DNA from: Bacteroidales bacterium
Lineage (GTDB): Bacteria > Bacteroidota > Bacteroidia > Bacteroidales > WCHB1-69
DNA length: 64,000 nt
Direction of reading: 5' to 3'
Assembly (NCBI GenBank): GCA_017395245.1
Contig: JAFPVR010000109.1
Location: 1-64,000 of the forward strand
The position numbers and the translations under genes were made by a program. Position 1 is the stretch's first letter; each line of letters opens with the position of its first letter. Under the pieces are notes generated by a model. That model ran no database searches and was not told the origin of the DNA. It saw only the letters and a program-made list of their open reading frames with translations. This document shows positions 50,626-59,313 of this stretch, piece by piece.

Positions 50626-51087
50626 ATGCAATCCAAAACCTACACCCAATTATTAGAAGTGGTCACCTGTATGATGACGTACACTGCAAGAGCCTTTAAT
50701 TTTAAGGACAACCCCAACGAAATTGTCTCGTACACCAAAGGCATGAAAGAGTTGGCAGAAGACCTAAAGTTGCTTGGCACAAAAACAATCAATCCTCGAA
50801 TGTGGCAGGAGTATTGTGCTAATATACAAGGTAACACACCAATCACCATACCTTCGTCAGAACTTCCAGCTGAAATGTGGCAAGAGTTCAAGGAAGTGAT
50901 GACGTGCATTGTCCCAACAGTCGCAGTGATGGAAGATAATAGCAATAACCCCGAAATGGTTGCTTACATTCTTGCTCACCAAGTGAAACCCTTATTGGAG
51001 AAGTGTCGATCACTACTCAGCAACGAACACGGTGAAATTCGTGGCAAAAGTTTTATAGAAAAACTTAAAGATCACTTCTTCAAGTAG
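50626..51087 (+). CDS. Hypothetical helical protein
   Basis: A 153-residue soluble protein, family not recognised. Predicted to be almost wholly helical (TQLLEVVTCMMTYTARAFNF; AEMWQEFKEVMTCIVPTVAV; AYILAHQVKPLLEKCRSLLS). No signal peptide or catalytic motif. Thirteen bases after the DUF2158-like gene, so probably co-transcribed. Base composition is AT-rich like the rest of this accessory block. Confidence 0.55.
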   Translation: MQSKTYTQLLEVVTCMMTYTARAFNFKDNPNEIVSYTKGMKELAEDLKLLGTKTINPRMWQEYCANIQGNTPITIPSSELPAEMWQEFKEVMTCIVPTVAVMEDNSNNPEMVAYILAHQVKPLLEKCRSLLSNEHGEIRGKSFIEKLKDHFFK

Positions 51088-51098
51088 TAAATTATCTC

Positions 51099-51224
51099 AT
51101 GAACCAAACATTTTACCGCTTCCTGCATATCCATGAACAGTATCATCGTATGAAATATGAGACAACGAGAAGAGTCTATGACACGTTAAATACCCTACTA
51201 TGTCCGAAAAGAAATGGAAGATAG
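51099..51224 (+). CDS. Very small ORF of doubtful status
   Basis: A 41-codon frame starting MNQTFYRFLHIHEQYHRMKY, 11 bases after the previous gene, overlapping the next ORF by 25 bases. Rich in aromatic and basic residues. No homologue is recognised; it could be a short peptide of the block or chance. Confidence 0.25.
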   Translation: MNQTFYRFLHIHEQYHRMKYETTRRVYDTLNTLLCPKRNGR

Positions 51225-51499
51225 ACAGTCGTGTACCACACAAATATCGTGGTGGTCGTAGAGGGAAAGGCTCGGAATTTCCTCGTCGTGGCATGAATGA
51301 ATACGAAGGCGAGCGGCTCTCCATGGGCAAACATCAGTTCTCGAAACACAAAACAATGAGCTACAACAAAAGTTATGGATGGGCTTCATTGCATATAAAA
51401 TACTTGGATGGACTCCTCAACAAATACGTCAACAGACCGTTTGATGTATGGCTCTGGAGTTTTATACAAAAAAGTAGCCTACTAACGACCAAACAATAG
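51200..51499 (+). CDS. Small basic hypothetical protein
   Basis: A 99-residue very basic protein (KYRGGRRGKGSEFPRRGMNE), family not recognised. The N-terminal half has a nucleic-acid-binding-like composition; the C-terminal half has Trp/Tyr-rich helices (LNKYVNRPFDVWLWSFIQKS). No Shine-Dalgarno-like site is evident at 51200. Confidence 0.4.
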   Translation: MSEKKWKIDSRVPHKYRGGRRGKGSEFPRRGMNEYEGERLSMGKHQFSKHKTMSYNKSYGWASLHIKYLDGLLNKYVNRPFDVWLWSFIQKSSLLTTKQ

Positions 51500-51526
51500 C
51501 AGAAGTTAATTAAATCCTTATCCCTC

Positions 51527-51805
51527 ATGTACCGCAAATTCACCGCATCCCGCGTTTCCGAATCCAACGTGCTGTTCCCGCCCACTATCATCTTCACCGA
51601 TGAGGGCATTACCATCAAAACGCCGGCGCTGCTGCATCACAACACCGACTTCATCCCCTACGAGGCGGTGTCCAGCGTGATGATACACACCCCGATCGCC
51701 GGCTTCTCCACCATCACCTTCTACGCCTACGGGCGCGAGATTCGCGTCCACGGCTTCCTCCAGCGCGAGGTGTGGGAGATGAAGCGGCTGGTGGAGGAGC
51801 GGTAA
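51527..51805 (+). CDS. Small hypothetical protein, PH-like
   Basis: A 92-residue beta-rich protein with a final helix (FLQREVWEMKRLVEER). The pattern of strands (NVLFPPTIIFTDEGITIKTP; AVSSVMIHTPIAGFSTITFY) resembles a bacterial PH-type domain, without certainty. GC-rich codon use returns here, so it is on the core side of the accessory block. Confidence 0.5.
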   Translation: MYRKFTASRVSESNVLFPPTIIFTDEGITIKTPALLHHNTDFIPYEAVSSVMIHTPIAGFSTITFYAYGREIRVHGFLQREVWEMKRLVEER

Positions 51806-51822
51806 GTTTGTGGCCACCGTTT

Positions 51823-53262
51823 TTAGAGTTCCACCGCAAATAAGTCATCCAGGGTAACCTCATTCTGCACCTGTCCGCTATACTCGTTCCGCTTCAACCC
51901 GTATGAGGCTATCAGGGTCAGATGCACGCTTTTCTTGCGCGGTATTCTGTCCACCAATGTCTGCATCCGTTCCCGTAAAACGGTATCGTACTTTTTGTCT
52001 ATGACAAACGGTTTGCCGTAAAACTTTATTTCACAGAGATTTACTACGTTGTCGGCTCTGTCAATGAGCATGTCTATCTGTTGCTTCTTTTCAGGTGACT
52101 CCACAATCCAAGATGAAACCATAGTACTTACTCCTGAAATTCCCAATTTCATCTTAATCTGGGCTATATGCAAAAAACACAGTTCCTCAAAGGCAAATCC
52201 TCTCCATGTATTCAATCGTGATGAAGATGAATTTTTCTGCCAAAATTGCGGTTCGGACATTTCCTTCCCATCCAGAAAGTTGAGATAAGAAATACAGAAG
52301 GGGTCGGTTAGCCGATAACGCTCCACTTTCCGTTCATCGTATGGATAATACGTCGTGATGAAGTCGCTTTCCGACAACCCTTTCAGAATCTCTGTCGCAC
52401 CGCCACCGTCTTTAATGCCAGTATGTTCAAGAATCTCATGCCGTGTGTAGCCCCCTCTTCTTTGGGCAAGCAGACGAATCACTTTCTTATGGTCTTCCGC
52501 ATTTTTGAACAGAGAGCCAAACAACCGGTCGAACTCGTTTCCTAACTTCGCCCCTTTTTCAAAAAGCAATTTGTCAATGTTTTGAGCCGCGCTGTATCCT
52601 TTTTCAAACAGACTCAAATAATGCGGGATTCCACCCAGAACCATATATGCCTGTGCCATGTCATATCGGCTCATTGCGATTTCTTTACTATGGAAATACA
52701 TCTCGCACTCAGCCAACGAGAAGGGATGGAGTTTAATCTCGCAATTCAGTCTGTTATACAATCCTCCCTTGTTATTGATGAGATTGTCCTCCATCCAAGA
52801 AGTTGCGGAACCGCAGACAATCAGCAGGATATTGTTGCGTTTTGATGCCCATCCGTTCCAGAAATGCTCAAATGCGGGGATGAATCTCGAGCGGGCGGTG
52901 TCCATCCACGGAAGTTCGTCAATGAAAACCACAAGTCGCTGACCGTTGTCTTTCTGTTCGAGTAGTTTTTCCAATAGTCGAAATGCCTCAAGCCATGATT
53001 TGGGACTGGTCCCCCCTTGCAATCCGTAATCCTGCAAGGAATAATAAAATGCTTGTAGCTGATCGCGTAGCAGGAATTTTTTGTCGCGGTCGTATGGCGA
53101 CAATCCCGTATGCCAGAATGCGAACCTATCCTTAAAAGTCTCTTTGATCAAATAGGTTTTCCCAATGCGCCGTCTGCCATAAACAGCTACAAATTGTGAA
53201 TTCTCAGCGTTGTAAAATCGCTCCAATTCTGCAATCTCCTTCTTTCTGCCAATGATTTCCAT
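51823..53262 (-). CDS. ATPase_2/DUF234-type P-loop ATPase
   Basis: A 479-residue protein starting MEIIGRKKEIAELERFY. The P-loop FVAVYGRRRIGKTYLIKET (about 25-43) with the RRR-x-GKT form and VVFIDELPWMDTARS (Walker B, about 105-120) identify the AAA/STAND-like ATPase_2 family; a winged-helix segment (RRGGYTRHEILEHTGI) follows and the C-terminus (KKQQIDMLIDRADNVVNLCE then IKFYGKPF) matches DUF234, which resembles a PD-(D/E)XK fold. Role unknown; such genes are common and mobile in Bacteroidetes. Its DNA is AT-richer than trpS. Confidence 0.85.
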   Translation of the reverse strand: MEIIGRKKEIAELERFYNAENSQFVAVYGRRRIGKTYLIKETFKDRFAFWHTGLSPYDRDKKFLLRDQLQAFYYSLQDYGLQGGTSPKSWLEAFRLLEKLLEQKDNGQRLVVFIDELPWMDTARSRFIPAFEHFWNGWASKRNNILLIVCGSATSWMEDNLINNKGGLYNRLNCEIKLHPFSLAECEMYFHSKEIAMSRYDMAQAYMVLGGIPHYLSLFEKGYSAAQNIDKLLFEKGAKLGNEFDRLFGSLFKNAEDHKKVIRLLAQRRGGYTRHEILEHTGIKDGGGATEILKGLSESDFITTYYPYDERKVERYRLTDPFCISYLNFLDGKEMSEPQFWQKNSSSSRLNTWRGFAFEELCFLHIAQIKMKLGISGVSTMVSSWIVESPEKKQQIDMLIDRADNVVNLCEIKFYGKPFVIDKKYDTVLRERMQTLVDRIPRKKSVHLTLIASYGLKRNEYSGQVQNEVTLDDLFAVEL

Positions 53263-53290
53263 AACGTATCTTGTGAATTTTATTTCGCTG

Positions 53291-53298
53291 CAAAGATA
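53291..53298 (-). promoter_or_regulatory. TAnnTTTG promoter element for ATPase_2 gene
   Basis: The minus strand reads TATCTTTG, 29 bases upstream of the gene start at 53262. Confidence 0.6.
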
Positions 53299-53414
53299 AT
53301 AAAAATACCAATATTAGAGATATAAGATTTTTTATTTCTCTAAATTTCGGTTTATTCCATACATTTAGATGATTAAAAACAATTTGAATCCTCTCGCTGA
53401 TCCCCAAAAAATTG

Positions 53415-53422
53415 TATCTTTG
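53415..53422 (+). promoter_or_regulatory. TAnnTTTG promoter element for trpS
   Basis: TATCTTTG lies 23 bases before the trpS start codon. Confidence 0.6.
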
Positions 53423-53445
53423 CCGCCTTTATAAAAATATGGTAT

Positions 53446-54441
53446 ATGGACAGAGTTGTTAGCGGCATCCGGCCGACCGGATTCTTACATTTGGGCAACT
53501 ACTTCGGTGCCCTCCGAAATTTCATCAAGATGCAAGAAGAGAACGAATGTTTCTTCTTTATCGCTGATTATCACTCACTTACGACACATCCCACACCTGC
53601 CGATCTGCAGTCGAACGTCAGGAATATCCTTATCGAATACATCGCCGCGGGCCTCGACCCCGAGAAGGCGACCATCTACGTGCAGAGCGACGTGCCGCAG
53701 GTGTGTGAACTCTCGCTGCTGCTCTCTATGAACGTCTATGTCGGCGAACTGCAGCGCGTGGCCTCCTTCAAGGAGAAAGTGCGCCGCCAACCCGACAACG
53801 TCAATGCCGGCCTCCTCACCTACCCCGTGCTCATGGCCGCCGACATCCTGCTGCACCGCGCCGACAAGGTGCCCGTGGGCAAGGACCAGGAACAGCACCT
53901 CGAAATGACCCGCGATTTCGCCCAGCGCTTCAACCGCATCTACAAGCACGAGTATTTCAAACTGCCCGTGGCTTACAACTTCGGCGGCGAGCTGGTGAAA
54001 ATCCCCGGTCTGGACGGCTCCACCAAGATGTCCAAGTCCGATAACGAGAACTCCTGCATTTTCCTCGCCGACGCGCCGGAGGTGATCCGCAAGAAGGTGA
54101 TGAAAGCCGTCTCCGACAGCGGTCCCACCGAGCCTGGTCAACCTAAAACCCAGGCCGTAGAGAATCTCTTCCAGCTGATGAAGGCCGTCTCCGCGCCCGA
54201 AACGCTGCAATATTTCGAAGACCAGTACCAGAACTGCGCCATCCGCTACGGCGACATGAAGAAGCAGCTCGCCGCCGACATCACGGCCTTTGTACAGCCT
54301 ATGTACGAACGCATTTTGGAGCTGCGCGGCCAGGACGAATACATCCGCAAGGTGGCCCGCCAAGGTGCCGAACGCGCCCGCGAAAGCGCCGCCAAAACGG
54401 TGAAGGAAGTGCGTGAAATCATCGGTATCAAATCCTTCTAA
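53446..54441 (+). CDS. trpS: Tryptophanyl-tRNA synthetase
   Basis: A 331-residue class I aminoacyl-tRNA synthetase that charges tRNA-Trp. The HIGH-like motif is GFLHLGNYFGALRN (about 12-25) after SGIRPT, and the KMSKS loop is STKMSKSDNENSCIF (about 190-205). PVGKDQEQHLEMTRDFAQRF is the conserved tryptophan/ATP pocket region. Length is normal. The VWA protein gene follows 9 bases later, probably co-transcribed. Confidence 0.95.
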   Translation: MDRVVSGIRPTGFLHLGNYFGALRNFIKMQEENECFFFIADYHSLTTHPTPADLQSNVRNILIEYIAAGLDPEKATIYVQSDVPQVCELSLLLSMNVYVGELQRVASFKEKVRRQPDNVNAGLLTYPVLMAADILLHRADKVPVGKDQEQHLEMTRDFAQRFNRIYKHEYFKLPVAYNFGGELVKIPGLDGSTKMSKSDNENSCIFLADAPEVIRKKVMKAVSDSGPTEPGQPKTQAVENLFQLMKAVSAPETLQYFEDQYQNCAIRYGDMKKQLAADITAFVQPMYERILELRGQDEYIRKVARQGAERARESAAKTVKEVREIIGIKSF

Positions 54442-54450
54442 TCGTCTGAG

Positions 54451-56544
54451 ATGTCGTTACTTACACAGTATCCGCTCTGGTTGGCGGTTTTCGCCGTGCT
54501 GTTGGGTGTAGGTTACGCCCTGTTCCTCTATTACCGCAACGACAACGTCGCTTTTGAGAAACGTTCCCGCATCATCATGGCCTCCCTGCGCGGCATCGCC
54601 ATGGCCCTGCTCGCCTTCCTGTTGCTCGCGCCCATGCTCAAGATGATCCGCAAGCAGACCGACAAGCCTGTCATTATCTTCTCCATCGACAACAGCGAAT
54701 CCATCGCCGCCGGCAAGGATGCCGTCTGGTACACTTCCGACTACCCCAAGCAACTGCAGAAGGTCGTTAGCGAGCTGGCCAAGCAGTACGACGTGGATGC
54801 CTACCTCGTAGGCGATGAAAACCAACTCGTTGACAACGAAAAAGTTAACGTAAACTTCTCCGACAAATCCACGAATCTCTCCGCACTGTTCGACGACATC
54901 AGCCTGCTCTATGCCAACCGTAACGTCGGGGCGGTGGTGATGCTCACCGACGGCATCTACAACATCGGCTCCAACCCGTACTATGCTGCACAAAAGACAG
55001 ACTTTCCGGTCTATACGGTCGCGCTCGGCTCCGACGAACAGGCCACCGACCTCTTCATCGCCGACATCGTGCACAACAAGGAGGTGCTGAAGGGCAACCG
55101 CGCGCCCGTGGAGGTGAAGGTGCAGGCGGGAAAATTAGCGGGCAAGACCGCCAAGATCACCGTCTCCGACGACAAGGGCGAAGTCTTCTCCAAAACGCTG
55201 CAAATCTCAGGGAACCAATACTTTGAAACGGTCTCTTTCCTTGTGGATGCCCAACAGACCGGCGTCAAGAAGTTCAAGGTTGACCTGGACGAGTTGGAGG
55301 GGGAAATCACCCACAAGAACAACCACACGCAGTTCTTCATCCGCGTGATTGAGTCAAAAGACAAGATTGCCATCGTGTATGACGCGCCGCACCCCGACAT
55401 AGCCGCCATCCGCTCCGCACTGGAACTCTCTGAAAGCTACGACATTACCGTGGCTTCTGTAGATGAGTTCAAGGAGAATCCTTCCGCTTTCGGGCTCATC
55501 GTGTTGCACCAGCTGCCCTCGAAGAAGCATCCGGCCTCGTCGCTACTGTCGCAAATCCGGCAGGGCGGCGTATCGGCATTGTATGTCATCGGCACCCAGA
55601 CCGATCTGAACGCCTTCAACGGGCTGAACACGGGCTTGCAGGTGACGCAGAACAAGAGCATGACCAACAACGCCACGCCGGCCTACAACAGCAACTTCAT
55701 GCTTTTCTCGTTCTCCGAGGAGGCGCAGCAGCTACTCCCCACCCTGCCGCCGCTGCAGAGTCCGTTCGGCACCTACAAGGCCGCCGTCTCCGCCAACACC
55801 TTCATGACCCAGCGCATCAGCGGCGTGGAGACTAAATACCCGCTCATTATGTTCAACGACGCGAACGGTGCGAAGACGGGTGTTATCTCCGGCACTGGCC
55901 TCTGGTCATGGAAGGTCTATGACTACGTGAACACCCAGAACCACGACGCTTTCAACGAAATCGTGGACAAAATGGCGCAGTATCTCGTGGCCAAGAACGA
56001 CAAGAGTCCGTTCCGGGTGCGCCACAACGCCGTCTTCGCCGAGAACGCGCCCGTGGAGTTCTCCGCTGAGCTCTACAACGAGAGCCACGAGCTGGTGAAC
56101 ACCCCCGACGTGAAGCTCACCATCAAGGGCAGCGGCGACACCACCTACGACGCACAGTTCTCCAAACAGAACAACGCTTACTACTTGAATATGGGCGAGT
56201 TGCCCGTGGGCACCTACACTTGGACCGCCAAGACGCAACTCGGCACCAAGAGTTACGAGAAGAGCGGCAGTTTCTCCGTGCAGGAAATCTTCGTGGAGAC
56301 TGCCAATCTCGTCGCCAACCACGACCTGCTGAAGAGCATCGCGCAGACGAGCGGCGGTAAGTACTTCGACCGCAGCGAGTTGGAAAACGTGGTCAAGGAA
56401 ATCAAGGCCAACGACAACATCAAGCCCGTGGCCTCCTACCAGAAAAAGTACTCCATGCTGCTGAACTCCCCGTGGTACCTCGCGGCCATCGTGCTGCTGT
56501 TGGGGATTGAGTGGTTTTTAAGGAAGTGGCACGGAGGGTTCTAA
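54451..56544 (+). CDS. Membrane protein with VWA-like domain
   Basis: A 697-residue protein. It has two N-terminal membrane helices (about 8-27, LWLAVFAVLLGVGYALFLYY; about 45-63, LRGIAMALLAFLLLAPML), a von Willebrand A-like region with the metal site start VIIFSIDNSESIAAG (about 75) and VVMLTDGIYNIGSNP, several Ig-like beta domains and a C-terminal helix (WYLAAIVLLLGIEWFLRKW). Similar large proteins occur in Bacteroidetes near BatA/BatB-type genes. It probably has a periplasmic adhesive or sensing function; that is inferred. Confidence 0.7.
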   Translation: MSLLTQYPLWLAVFAVLLGVGYALFLYYRNDNVAFEKRSRIIMASLRGIAMALLAFLLLAPMLKMIRKQTDKPVIIFSIDNSESIAAGKDAVWYTSDYPKQLQKVVSELAKQYDVDAYLVGDENQLVDNEKVNVNFSDKSTNLSALFDDISLLYANRNVGAVVMLTDGIYNIGSNPYYAAQKTDFPVYTVALGSDEQATDLFIADIVHNKEVLKGNRAPVEVKVQAGKLAGKTAKITVSDDKGEVFSKTLQISGNQYFETVSFLVDAQQTGVKKFKVDLDELEGEITHKNNHTQFFIRVIESKDKIAIVYDAPHPDIAAIRSALELSESYDITVASVDEFKENPSAFGLIVLHQLPSKKHPASSLLSQIRQGGVSALYVIGTQTDLNAFNGLNTGLQVTQNKSMTNNATPAYNSNFMLFSFSEEAQQLLPTLPPLQSPFGTYKAAVSANTFMTQRISGVETKYPLIMFNDANGAKTGVISGTGLWSWKVYDYVNTQNHDAFNEIVDKMAQYLVAKNDKSPFRVRHNAVFAENAPVEFSAELYNESHELVNTPDVKLTIKGSGDTTYDAQFSKQNNAYYLNMGELPVGTYTWTAKTQLGTKSYEKSGSFSVQEIFVETANLVANHDLLKSIAQTSGGKYFDRSELENVVKEIKANDNIKPVASYQKKYSMLLNSPWYLAAIVLLLGIEWFLRKWHGGF

Positions 56545-56559
56545 TGCAGAATGATGAAT

Positions 56560-56641
56560 GATGAATGACTCCTTGAGCAGCCTCGAAGAGGCAAAACGCG
56601 CGAAGCGCAATTAACCCCATACAAGCGAAGCGCAGTGTGGG
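56560..56641. repeat. Dispersed repeat, CCTTGAGCAG module
   Basis: Contains ATGAATGATGAATG followed by CTCCTTGAGCAGCCTCGAAGAGGCAAA and CGCAATTAACCCCATACAAG. The same order of modules recurs at 59191-59290, and the hairpin module also opens the repeat at 6283. Confidence 0.75.
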
Positions 56642-56663
56642 GCGTTTCAAAACAATGATAAAT

Positions 56664-57308
56664 ATGAAAAAGACCATAATAACCTTCCTGATAATCGCAA
56701 CGGCCCTTATCGCCCCCGCCCAGCAGATCGCCCTGCTGAAGTACAACGGCGGTGGCGACTGGTATGCCAACCCGACATCGCTGCCGAACCTCATCAAGTT
56801 CTGTAACCAGAACTTAGGGATGTCGTTGGAGGCGAAGCCTGCCACCGTGGAGGTCGGCAGCGCGGACTTGTTCCGTTACCCGTTCGTTCACATGACGGGC
56901 CACGGCAACGTCGCCTTCACTGACGCGGAAGCCTCGAACCTGCGCACCTACCTCATCGCCGGCGGCTTCCTGCACGCGGACGACAACTACGGCATGTCGC
57001 CCTACATCCGGGCGCAGATGAAGAAGGTGTTCCCCGAACTGGAACTCGTGGAACTGCCCTACAACCACCCGATTTTCCACCAAAAGTACAACTTCCCGAA
57101 CGGTCTGCCCAAAATCCACGAGCACGACAACAAACCGCCGCAAGCCTTCGCCCTTTTCTGGGAAGGGCGCATGGTCTTCCTCTTTACCTACGAGTGCGAC
57201 CTCGGCGACGGCTGGGAGGACTTCATCGTCCACAAGGACTCCGAGGCCACCCGCACCAAAGCCCTGCAGATGGGCGCGAACATCATACAGTATGTGTTCT
57301 CGAATTGA
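56664..57308 (+). CDS. DUF4159 exported protein
   Basis: A 214-residue protein with signal peptide MKKTIITFLIIATALIAPAQ. The body matches DUF4159: QIALLKYNGGGDWYANPTSL, FVHMTGHGNVAFTDAEASNL and LIAGGFLHADDNYGMSPYIR. This fold resembles glutamine amidotransferase-like domains. In-frame starts at 56655 (ATG) are also possible. Known members sit next to BatA-like membrane genes, which fits the VWA gene just upstream. Confidence 0.85.
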   Translation: MKKTIITFLIIATALIAPAQQIALLKYNGGGDWYANPTSLPNLIKFCNQNLGMSLEAKPATVEVGSADLFRYPFVHMTGHGNVAFTDAEASNLRTYLIAGGFLHADDNYGMSPYIRAQMKKVFPELELVELPYNHPIFHQKYNFPNGLPKIHEHDNKPPQAFALFWEGRMVFLFTYECDLGDGWEDFIVHKDSEATRTKALQMGANIIQYVFSN

Positions 57309-57312
57309 GACT

Positions 57313-57627
57313 TTACGCGAACTCGTATTGCAGAATCGCGACATTCAGGGCATCTTCCAACTTGCAGATAGTTTCCAGTGAGAGATTTTCCTCCCCTTTT
57401 AAAAGTCGGGAGATATATTGCGGCGAACAGCCCATCCTGTCGGCAAGGTCTTGTCTGGAAAGACCTTGTCTTTTCATTGCCATCGCTGCTTTAATGGCTA
57501 TTTTGCGGGAATATTTCAGCCAACCTTTTGCTTTCGCATAACGGAGTCGTTCCTCTTCCACCCGCCATTCTGAAGGTTCTTCTGTTTGATAACGGCTCAA
57601 CCGAGCAATGGCCTCTTCTAATGTCAT
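57313..57627 (-). CDS. XRE-family HTH protein, likely antitoxin
   Basis: A 104-residue protein with a C-terminal Cro/CI-type helix-turn-helix (QGLSRQDLADRMGCSPQYIS then RLLKGEENLSLETICKLEDA) after a helical N-terminus. The ATG at 57627 is preceded by a strong AAGGAGGTAGAATT ribosome-binding site. It follows the upstream gene with a 4-base overlap (ATGA), a typical toxin-antitoxin arrangement with the toxin first (HigBA-like order). Confidence 0.8.
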   Translation of the reverse strand: MTLEEAIARLSRYQTEEPSEWRVEEERLRYAKAKGWLKYSRKIAIKAAMAMKRQGLSRQDLADRMGCSPQYISRLLKGEENLSLETICKLEDALNVAILQYEFA

Positions 57628-58166
57628 AATTCTACCTCCTTCCGATAATCGGTGAAACTGTCTTCGTCGAACACACGCTCCTGAATCAGGAAATTCCTGA
57701 CTTTTTCCATTTTTTCCAATTCTTGTAACGTATGTTCCCGTTCCTGCATTGTTCTTGTCAGCTTTATAGCGCCTCCCGTAATGATATAGATTCCCATGCT
57801 CAGTTTGATGGCGTACAAACGGAGCCAACTTCTGCGACTTGGGAGACCTTTTTCTTTCCCGAGCAACATCTCACTGATACGATTGTTGTCAAGAGGACGA
57901 AAGAAATGGTCAAGATTAGCGTCGGGTGAGATGTCCATGATAATACACGCCATTTCATCCCTGTCTTCCATGGTCTGATAGATTGCATCTTCAATATTGG
58001 TGATTCTGAAATAGGAAATCAAATCATCCATGTTCTGCATAAAAAAGTCGGCCAGCCATTCTGCATCTTGCCATTGAGAGAGCACTTTTTGGAGGGCATT
58101 CTCGTTATCCTTGTTAAAACGAACCGCCCACAAACGGCCATCATCTAATACTTTGTCAAATGTCAT
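57624..58166 (-). CDS. Putative toxin of a type II toxin-antitoxin pair
   Basis: A 180-residue protein without a signal peptide. The segment RSWLRLYAIKLSMGIYIITG followed by GAIKLTRTMQEREHTLQELE has the pattern of a small RelE/Gp49-like beta-sheet domain, as in proteins paired with XRE antitoxins in Bacteroidetes. Residues 1-100 are helical (QWQDAEWLADFFMQNMDDLI). It overlaps the HTH gene by 4 bases. The toxin call rests on this pairing and fold pattern, not on a proven family match. Confidence 0.6.
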   Translation of the reverse strand: MTFDKVLDDGRLWAVRFNKDNENALQKVLSQWQDAEWLADFFMQNMDDLISYFRITNIEDAIYQTMEDRDEMACIIMDISPDANLDHFFRPLDNNRISEMLLGKEKGLPSRRSWLRLYAIKLSMGIYIITGGAIKLTRTMQEREHTLQELEKMEKVRNFLIQERVFDEDSFTDYRKEVEL

Positions 58167-58198
58167 TGTTTTTGGTTTTACAAATTATTATAGTCCCG

Positions 58199-58206
58199 CA
58201 AAAATA
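58199..58206 (-). promoter_or_regulatory. TAnnTTTG promoter element for TA pair
   Basis: The minus strand reads TATTTTTG, 33 bases upstream of the putative toxin start at 58166. Confidence 0.6.
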
Positions 58207-58323
58207 CACTTTTTTCGTTAACGCAATCTATAGGTTGCATTTTTTTCAAGAAAGGAGCTTTGACCGTTTTATCACAACCCCGCATTGTCAACTTTTGCCC
58301 ACTAACCATTACCCAAAAAAGTG

Positions 58324-58331
58324 TATCTTTG
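58324..58331 (+). promoter_or_regulatory. TAnnTTTG promoter element for EEP-family gene
   Basis: TATCTTTG lies 22 bases before the start codon at 58354. Confidence 0.6.
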
Positions 58332-58353
58332 CCCGTTTTTTTGAACCCGAATT

Positions 58354-59187
58354 ATGAGAAGAATATTTTACACCATGATGATGATGTGGATATGTCTCGC
58401 GCCCACATTCGCGCAGAAGGACACTATCACCGTCATCTCCTTCAACATCCGCTACAACAACCCCGGCGACGGCGACAATATCTGGGACAACCGCAAGGCC
58501 AGCTGCGTCAAGATGGCCCAGATGGAGAATCCCGACTTTCTCTGCGTACAGGAGGCCTACTTCGTGCAGCTCGACTATCTTGACAATAATCTCCCTGACT
58601 ACCAATATATTGGTGTGGGACGCGACGACGGCAAACAGGGTGGCGAGCACATGGCCATCCTCTATCGCAGCGACCGCTACGAAATCATCGAGCACGGCGA
58701 CTTCTGGCTGAGCGCGACCCCTGACGTCTGCTCGCGCGGGTGGGACGGTGCCTGCAACCGCATTGTCACGTGGGGTTACTTCCGCGACAAAAAGACCGGC
58801 AAGACCCTCTACTGTTTCAACACGCACCTCGACCACGTGGGCGAAGTGGCCCGCCGTGAGTCGCTGAAACTCATCCCCGAACGCATCAAGAGCATCGTCA
58901 CCGACAGGAAGGCTCCCGTGTTCCTCACCGGCGACTTCAACTCCACAACCGAGAACGCCATCTTCAAACCGTTGAAGAAGATGATGAAGGAGGCCCGCGA
59001 GGACGCGCCCGTCACCGACCACCGAGGCACCTTCAACGGATGGGGTAACGCGCCCAACAACATTGTCATCGACCAGATTTTCTACCGCAACGCCACTCCC
59101 CTGCTCTACCAGACCCTCGACTCCGACAAATACGGCCGCTGGCTCATCTCCGACCACTACCCCATCAAGGGCGTGTTCGTACGGTAA
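58354..59187 (+). CDS. Endonuclease/exonuclease/phosphatase family protein
   Basis: A 277-residue protein with a signal peptide (IFYTMMMMWICLAPTFAQ). EEP-fold motifs are in order: VISFNIRYNNPGDGDN (Asn), DFLCVQEAYFVQL (catalytic Glu), NTHLDHVGEVARRESLKLI (His), PVFLTGDFNSTTEN (Asp-x-Asn) and WLISDHYPIKGVF (final Asp-His). Exported members hydrolyse phosphodiesters of sugars, lipids or DNA; the substrate cannot be told. Confidence 0.85.
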   Translation: MRRIFYTMMMMWICLAPTFAQKDTITVISFNIRYNNPGDGDNIWDNRKASCVKMAQMENPDFLCVQEAYFVQLDYLDNNLPDYQYIGVGRDDGKQGGEHMAILYRSDRYEIIEHGDFWLSATPDVCSRGWDGACNRIVTWGYFRDKKTGKTLYCFNTHLDHVGEVARRESLKLIPERIKSIVTDRKAPVFLTGDFNSTTENAIFKPLKKMMKEAREDAPVTDHRGTFNGWGNAPNNIVIDQIFYRNATPLLYQTLDSDKYGRWLISDHYPIKGVFVR

Positions 59188-59190
59188 ATG

Positions 59191-59290
59191 ATGAATGATG
59201 AATGATGAATATTCCTTGAGCAGTCCCGAAGGGACAAGAGCTCGGTAGCGCAATTAACCCCACACAAGGCGAAGCCGTAGTGTGCCCCCC
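59191..59290. repeat. Dispersed repeat, CCTTGAGCAG module
   Basis: ATGATGAATGATGAATGATG followed by TTCCTTGAGCAGTCCCGAAGGGACAA and CGCAATTAACCCCACACAAG. The TCCCGAAGGGA part is a short hairpin. It matches the copy at 56560-56641 module by module, with changes. Confidence 0.75.
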
Positions 59291-59313
59291 ATAACCGTAA
59301 AACCGTATAAAAA

